Under the pieces are notes generated by a model. That model did no database searches, was not told the DNA's origin, and saw only the letters and a program-made list of their open reading frames with translations. Shown here one piece after another: positions 58,001 to 64,000 of a stretch of 64,000 nucleotides of DNA. Source of the stretch: Halichoerus grypus (taxonomy: Eukaryota; Chordata; Mammalia; Carnivora; Phocidae); contig NC_135716.1 of the NCBI RefSeq assembly GCF_964656455.1, positions 105,680,389 through 105,744,388 on the forward strand. Reading direction: 5' to 3'. The translations under genes were made by a program, and so were the position numbers. Numbering within the stretch: the first letter of the stretch is position 1; each line of letters starts with the position of its first letter.

Positions 58001-61000
58001 AGTGTTTAGGGACCATCCTTCTTCCTGGAAACTAGAAAATTAGAGATGAAAGGTATGCAACACACAAACACACACACGCACACACATTTTGTGTCCTTAA
58101 TACGTTGGACTTAACTATTAAGTCTATGGCCGAGCAGAGTGTGGCTATGTACCTTGGAGATGGAAGTCAGCAGTTTATCAGGCAGTCTCACTTTTAGCGG
58201 GGTTCAGGAACACTACCCCAAAATACAACACATGGGCATATCGAATACTTCAAGCTGAAGGAATTTGGGAAATGGCAGGTGCAGGAAGGATTTTTCGCAC
58301 CTTCTCCTGAAGCAAGTCCTGAGCCCCTCATGTGAGAGATGCCCTCCTTGTACCTGGAGGAAAGGAGCATCCTTATCTCCGAGCGTGGAGGGCCACCAAG
58401 AGGAAGGGACAGGTCTTGCTGTCCCCCCAGTTTACTACACTTCGCTCAGACCCCTTTTTATCCTACCACATTTTTTTCACGACTCTCCACTCTTCATCAA
58501 ACCAGCATAAAAACAGCTAGGTTTCTTCAGGGCTTTATTTCCTTAGGAAGTCTCTCCTTTTGCATAAAACTTAATTAAGTGAATATGTATGCTTTTCTCT
58601 TGTTAATCTGTGTTGGTACAGGGGCCCTAGCCATGCCCTTAGAAGGGTAGAGGATAAAGATACTTCTCCTTATACCTCCATCTTCCTACAGTCATTCCCC
58701 TGCGTGTAACCACTGCCCCTCCCTGGAACTTTCTGGTGGGCAGTAGAGATTTTGCCCAGGAAGACTCTAAAATGAGTCACTACTCTACATGAATTACACC
58801 GAACCCAAGATAATGCTGTGCTTAAATCCAAAATCTTATTCTTAAATCGTATTTCAGATTATAACTATCCATATGATCCAACGTGGTAATGAAATTAAGA
58901 TATTCCAATAATAAATAAAAACATCTCAGAGACACTGCAAATGTCTACTATAAACCTTGTCATATTACCAAATTCCTGGGGAGAAATTACCTCTAAAGTT
59001 GGAGTCTTTTTAAGTGCAAAGTTAAAGTCTAAAATAAATCCAAGTCTGATATAAAAGTCTCTTGTCGAATGAATCAAAGAAATAAAAGTCTCAAATCCAT
59101 CCTCTAAAATGTCCTGTTTTGCTCAGGCTCAGTTGGGGAAGTTTTCCATGTTGGGTAGAGTTGGGGTCCCCCTAGCAGCTGAATCCTGGACTGTCCCTTC
59201 ATGGAATGGGAGGTTATTTCAGGGCCTCAGATGTAAGTATACAGTCACTGACATTAGTCTAAAGAAGCCCAAAGATTTAAAAGGATGCATAAGATTTTAT
59301 AGCTGTGCTCCTATACTCAAGACTGAAAAGTGAGTGACTCCAAGAAGGAGCTCTCCCAGCCAGCATTGTGACACTGTGCCCTGCTTGTCTCAGGGTGGTC
59401 ACAATACTAGCCTAGCACAGGCTCAGTGGTGTCTGGGCAGAGCGCGGGGGTGGGGTGGGGTGGGGTGGGGGGTGAGGGTGGGGGAATGAAGAAAAATCTT
59501 GATTTTAGCCTTAGGTTATAACAGTTTGCCTGAGTCAATGACCCACGATCTAAAATTTGTTTGGGAAAAATCTAGAGATTCATCTGGGCAATTCTCATCT
59601 TAAAAAAAAAAAAAAATCTCCTTTGTAGAAAATCCTTTAATTTCCATTTTGCCTTAGAACACTGAGTTTCTGGCACCATCAAAACGCACGGATGGTGAGT
59701 TCTATCAACACAATCTCTCACGAATTTTTGTGGTCCTTTGTCCCCGTGGCTGTTGTCCCTGCCTTTTGCAGTGGACTTCCTTAAACCAGTAAAATTATCT
59801 CTTAGGAAGGTTTTCTCTGCATTCCTGCATTGGTTCAAATGGAGAAATCCCCTCCATAGATTCTTGAATGATAGCGGCTGTGCCTGCCTCTGAAGCTTGT
59901 ATCCCCGAGGGCTGAGAAGGGCCAATACCTCCGCCCCAGGCTCACCTAGATTGTACACAAATTGGATTTGAGAAACCTAAAGCCACGATCAGAGTTTACA
60001 TAATTAAGGAATCCAGACCAATTAGGGACCAGAAAGCAAGACGTGACCCTGGAGCCTCTAAACCAGTCACACAAACCCAAGATTTGTCCTTGCACAGGGT
60101 CCCAGATGCAGAATGGGATCTGAGTTTTCTAATACTGCCTCTCTAGGTCCAGCACTAGCAATGAAAGCCAGAAATTCACTGGTTCATAGGGACATCCATC
60201 AGCTTACTATTAAAAGTAGCAAATATTATGCTGCCTATCAGCGCATGAAAACAATTGAATCCCATGTCAGCCTACCCTGCAGTGCCAGGCCACACTGTCC
60301 CCAGGGAGCTCAGAATCAAGCTGCAACAGCCCAGGGCCTGGGAGGTCTGCCTACTGCTTGGTTAAGGCCACTTATCCCTGGGCAAACCTGATGTAACTTC
60401 CAGAGGCACCAAGGTCGGAAGCCTGCATGGCTCAGCTGCTTAATGTCTATGGCTTAAAGCTATTGGCTCGGGCTGCAGCCATTAATAGCCATGGGTACAC
60501 CTGTAAAAATACAGTGTGATACACGCTAGCACCACCTACTGGGGTCAAAAACCCACGTAGTCTACACTTAGTCAAGCAACAGCAAAGCTCGAAGGCACTC
60601 ACTCTAACTAGCTAGAAGTCTGCATTTTTTGTTTTAAAGCTAAATGCCAGACCTTGTTGGTCTTTCAGAGATTTTGGCCCATGTATCAAAACACTGCTTA
60701 TTTGTGAGACTATAGTGGGTTTTCTACCACTGAACACCACCCTCCCACACTGCCTCAAATTAGAAAACCTCCCACCCCATCCCAGAAAGCACCACCAGAC
60801 AGTGGATGCCTCCTAGAGGGAGATAGTATTTAGTACAAGTTCACTGCCTGTTGAGAGTAGACCAGAGACATGCTCTCTGCAGGCAAGCCAATCCCAGGGG
60901 AAAAGGAGAGAGAAGCAAGCAGAGCTAAACCCAGTTCTTGCCGCCCAACCCACGGACGACCGAGAGGAGGTGTTGTGGGCACAGAGTACTTAGGAAAATT

Positions 61001-61556
61001 CAGAAGGAAGGGAAGAAGCATTATGGATCCCTCAGTGGAAGCGTCCAAAGTTATTTATTTTCTTCCTAGCATCCTCTGTTAAAAAAACAAAACAAAACAC
61101 TTTCTCCCACTGACTGGAAGCATGATTTCTTCCATTCCTAAGTTTACATTTATTCGTGGGCCTGCAGTTGTCTATTCATTCACCAATTCTAAGCCAGTTA
61201 AATTATAGAAGTGTTAAGTATTGTATTTTTAAATATTTAACTTGGTCATTCTCTCCTCTTGCTCTTTTCCTCACATTGTTTTAATGGTTTTTATATGTTA
61301 ATTTGCCCAGTTAAAAAAAAATCATTTTGTGGTATTTTGTTTGGGATCACATTATCTATTTGTCATGGAATTCTAATACAATAAACAAAAGTTTTATACC
61401 ATTTACTTATTTGCATTTTCCCCCCACAACTTCTAGATTTGGAGGTCCAAAAGGGCAAGGAGCACTTCTTTTCACCTCTGCATTTCATACAACAGTTCTT
61501 GGATATGTTAAGTGATGGGAACAATAAGCATTTTACAAATATATTATTCTTTTTTA
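55061..61556. other. long non-coding stretch without recognised elements
   Basis: No gene is supported over about 6.5 kb. The longest frames (55099-55485 plus, 128 residues; 59572-59958 minus, 128 residues; 60113-60391 plus) have no recognisable domain, no paralogue in the window and no clear splice signals. The stretch is unusually poor in recent insertions compared with the rest of the window. A (CA)n run lies near 58061-58087. Confidence 0.45.
59446..59484 (+). repeat. (GGGGT)n G-rich run
   Basis: Five consecutive G4-6 blocks separated by single T, then GAGGGTGGGGG. It fits the pattern of at least four G-runs with short loops, so it can form an intramolecular G-quadruplex on the + strand. 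Confidence 0.9.
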
Positions 61557-61570
61557 ATCAGTGCTTTTTT

Positions 61571-61784
61571 TTTTAAAGATTTATTTATTTATGCTGGGGG
61601 CAGGGATCACTCACACACACGTGGGTGGGAGAGGGGCAGAAAGAGAGGGAGGGAATCTTCAAGCCCACTCCCCCGCTGACTGTGGAGCCTGATGCGGGGT
61701 TGGATCCCAGGACCTCGAGATCATGACTTGGGCCTAAATCAAGTGTCTAACGCTTAACCAACTGAGCCACCTAGGTGCCCCTAC
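61571..61784 (-). mobile_element. SINEC-type SINE, older subfamily, antisense
   Basis: Differs from the other copies: body ctgggggcagggatcactca and an extra gggcctaaatcaagtgtcta part before the head gccacctaggtgcccc. TSD atcagtgctttttt (61557-61570) / atcagtgctctttt (61785-61798), one mismatch. More diverged, so an older insertion. Confidence 0.92.
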
Positions 61785-61829
61785 ATCAGTGCTCTTTTAC
61801 AAAAAAAAAAAAAGTATCCTCTACCTAGA

Positions 61830-62400
61830 CACCTCTGTTGCCATATTTTGTTTATTCTTCCAAACCCACCTAAAATGTAATGTCTTATGAAAAGCCTACA
61901 CTTAACACCTGCCCAGTTAGTCTTAGTCTTTCCTCTAAGTCTCTGTGTTACTATTTATACGTCTCTATTCTGTCCCTTCCCATTTTTTACTGTGTATGTA
62001 TTTATCTCTTCTAGACATATCAAGTTAGATTTCTTTTTTTTTTTTTTTAAATGGTTTGTTTTTTTTTTTTTTTTTTAAAGATTTTATTTATTTATTTGAG
62101 ACAGAGAGAATGAGAGAGAGAGAGAGAGCACATGAGATGGGGGAGGGTCAGAGGGAGAAGCAGGCTCCCTGCCGAGCAGGGAGCCCGATGCGGGACTCGA
62201 TCCAGGGACTCCAGGATCATGACCTGAGCCGAAGGCAGTCGCTTAACCAACTGAGCCACCCAGGCGCCCTCAAGTTAGATTTCTTGATAGTGGGACTGTG
62301 ATATTCATTTTTTTTTTCACCTGGCATATTTCCTGATAATATAACATGGTTTTCAATATGTGTTTGGTAAATGAATAAATGCAATGAATGAAAATTGCTT
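61830..62400 (+). mobile_element. L2-like LINE remnant, split by a SINE
   Basis: cttatgaaaagcctacactt, gtctttcctctaagtctctg, then after the SINE gatagtgggactgtgatatt and a tttggtaaatgaataaatgc end. Diverged L2 tail. Confidence 0.45.
62036..62269 (-). mobile_element. SINEC-type SINE, antisense, 16-bp TSD, odd tail
   Basis: Body gagacagagagaatgagaga and gaggagggtcagaggg-type subfamily; head gccacccaggcgccc. TSD tcaagttagatttctt at 62020-62035 and 62270-62285 exact. The poly(A) tail is interrupted: T13, then aaatggtttg (62049-62058), then T18, all inside the TSDs. Confidence 0.95.
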
Positions 62401-62464
62401 TTGCTTTGTAATATTTATCATTATTGAAAGTAATTAAATTTTTTTGCATAATTCTTGTTTTTTT

Positions 62465-62590
62465 TAAATGAATGTCTTCCCCATTAGATCACAAACTTCA
62501 CAGTCAGAGAGCATGACAGTCCTGTTTACCACTGTATCCTCAGGGTCTGGCACAGAGTAGCTCGTTAATAAATATTTATTGAATAACTTA
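62465..62590 (+). mobile_element. L2-like tail remnant
   Basis: cattagatcacaaacttcac, gtatcctcagggtctggcac, agagtagctcgttaataaat-atttattgaataac: the usual L2 3' ending. Confidence 0.6.
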
Positions 62591-63119
62591 ATATTATTAT
62601 AAATTAATAATATTATATTAATATTATGATGAGACTACATAAAATATTCATATGAACGGTTTGCAGAGAGAAATTGCTATACAAGTGATCAACAGATATT
62701 TCAGGAAAAGAAATATCATTTTATGATGTTTTGAGGATTCAAATTCCTCCGTTTAAATGTCATCAAAAGACTGTGACCACAGGAGATGTCCTTCAGCAAT
62801 GAAGTATCTTTATTTTGCTATAAGTCAAAGTATGATAGGAAATCTACCCGTAAAACATTTATAGGGTGTATATAAATAGGCCGTTAGCAATAGAAACAGC
62901 AGCCAACAGGTTTACCCTGTCAACAGAAATTTATTAACATGGCAAACAGATAAAATAACATATAAAATGAACCATAATCCTGCATCATTTTCATTTCAAT
63001 GGTCACTTCCAGAAAAAACTTTGCCATCATTGCATTTAAATGTTTATTTATATTTAGAGTTGACTATTTATAGTTGTTTTTAATAAAGAGGGGTGTGCAG
63101 AATCATCAAAAATTTTTTA
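62591..63119. other. unassigned AT-rich non-coding sequence
   Basis: No gene or named repeat seen. The left end (62590-62630) is a palindromic attattataaattaataata tract. Confidence 0.45.
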
Positions 63120-63312
63120 GGGATGCCTAAGTGGCTCAGTCGTTAAGCGTCTGCCTTCGGCTCAGGACATGATCCCGGGGTCCTGGGATAGAGCCCCACG
63201 TCGGGCTCCCTGCTCAGCAGGAAGCCTGCTTCTCCCTCTCACACTCCCCCTGCTTGTGTTCCTGCTCTCGCTGTGTCTCTCTCTGTCAGGTAAATAAATA
63301 AAATCTTTAAAA
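63120..63312 (+). mobile_element. SINEC-type SINE
   Basis: Mutated head gggatgcctaagtggctcag, then consensus-like gttaagcgtctgccttcggc and tail gtaaataaataaaatcttta. Flanking aaaaatttttt on both sides is compatible with a TSD, but low complexity makes it uncertain. Confidence 0.93.
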
Positions 63313-63689
63313 AAAAAAAAATTTTTTTTTAAATGACATTCCAGGGAAACGTATCCAGAGCAGCACACTTTGAAGAGAAAGTAATTCTAAAAATATAGAA
63401 ATTACAGGCTTTCTTTGAATAAGACGGAAAAGATATAGATGCCATTGTTGAATAATAGACTAGCCATGAGTCATCAGGAAGTTACTGTTAATACATTATA
63501 TATTGTACTTAATATATGATTATATATATTATCCTTGTATGATTAACTGCAAGCATAGATCCTAATAGTAATATCCCAGCAAACATTTAATTTGAAATAA
63601 ACCTTTCTAGGTCTTATTAAGAATAAATTTAAAAACTAAATTGTAAGCCCTCTTTGGAAAACTTGGTTAAGATTCGTTAATACTAATCA

Positions 63690-63965
63690 TAGCTAGTATT
63701 TATTGAAAATTCACTATGTATCAGGCACTGTTCAAATCAATTTACACACGTGTGTAAATAAGTGTGTAAATAATAATAAAGATCATTATTTGACCTTTAT
63801 TATTATGTATGATGTAAGTACTGCTATTATCACCCTCTAACTGAAAAGGGATCTAAGGCTAACGTTGGTCCATGACAAGGCTTGTGTTACCAAAGTCAGC
63901 AAGTGCCAGAGCTAGAGCTCGAAATCTGTTTTGACTGTCACAGTAGATTTTAACCACCGTGCTCT
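63690..63965 (-). mobile_element. MIR SINE, antisense
   Basis: ctagtatttattgaaaattc, actatgtatcaggcactgtt, ttaccaaagtcagcaagtgc, cagagctagagctcgaaatc. Clear antisense MIR with an internal low-complexity expansion (tgtgtaaataagtgtgtaaa). Confidence 0.7.
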
Positions 63966-64000
63966 ATTCTGTAAAACAAACTGTTAGTATAAGGAACAGA

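Noticed and set aside
59572..59958. 128-residue minus frame as a gene
   Set aside because: No motif recognised. Its end runs through a poly(A)-derived Phe stretch, typical of a chance frame.

Overview
This is mammalian nuclear DNA with no protein-coding gene that I can support. It is AT-rich, shows no CpG island, and consists of old unique sequence filled with transposable elements. The best lineage marker is a tRNA-derived SINE present 15 times. Its head reads GGGGCGCCTGGGTGGCTCAG and it ends in an (AAATA)n/A-rich tail, which is the carnivoran SINEC family. Its internal CT-rich part (ctgcttgtgttccctctctc) differs from the form I know in dogs and from the usual mustelid form. I therefore infer a caniform carnivoran outside the dog family, most likely a bear/panda or a pinniped. 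Carnivoran-type L1 3' ends and mammal-wide MIR, L2, MLT1 and Tigger remnants fit this.

Layout. 0-14 kb: pyrimidine-rich start, a 5'-truncated antisense L1 (2067-3379) with a 15-bp target-site duplication (TSD), an older L1 with a 5' inversion (6685-8220), a SINE, and a second L1 3' end. 14-25 kb: an MLT1-like LTR split by a SINE, another MLT1-like LTR, an L2 tail broken by an L1 and by a 120-bp copied segment, and further SINEs. 25-34 kb: a tiny L1 tail flanked by an exceptional 146-bp duplication, an old L1 (about 26.26-28.45 kb) holding a SINE and a solo LTR, an L1 with a 14-bp TSD, and a long TCTA array. 34-45 kb: MIR/L2 relics, SINEs and a decayed L1. 45.4-47.9 kb: a nearly full-span Tigger1-like DNA transposon, end to end with TA duplications, its transposase broken and a SINE nested inside. 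48-64 kb: L2 and other ancient repeats, a GATA array, a G-rich run, and three SINEs near the end.

The open reading frames that carry recognisable protein sequence belong to L1 ORF2 and the Tigger transposase, and both are broken. The remaining short frames look like chance or antisense frames.

The most interesting structure is in how pieces were copied: a 146-bp duplication around a 105-bp L1 tail; three local out-of-place copies (68 bp direct, 120 bp direct, 36 bp inverted) within 0.8-1.6 kb of their twins; a 58-bp tandem duplication; and a poly(T)-only insertion with flanking repeats. I see no new gene system here. Repeat family names come from recognition by eye, so boundaries of ancient repeats are approximate.
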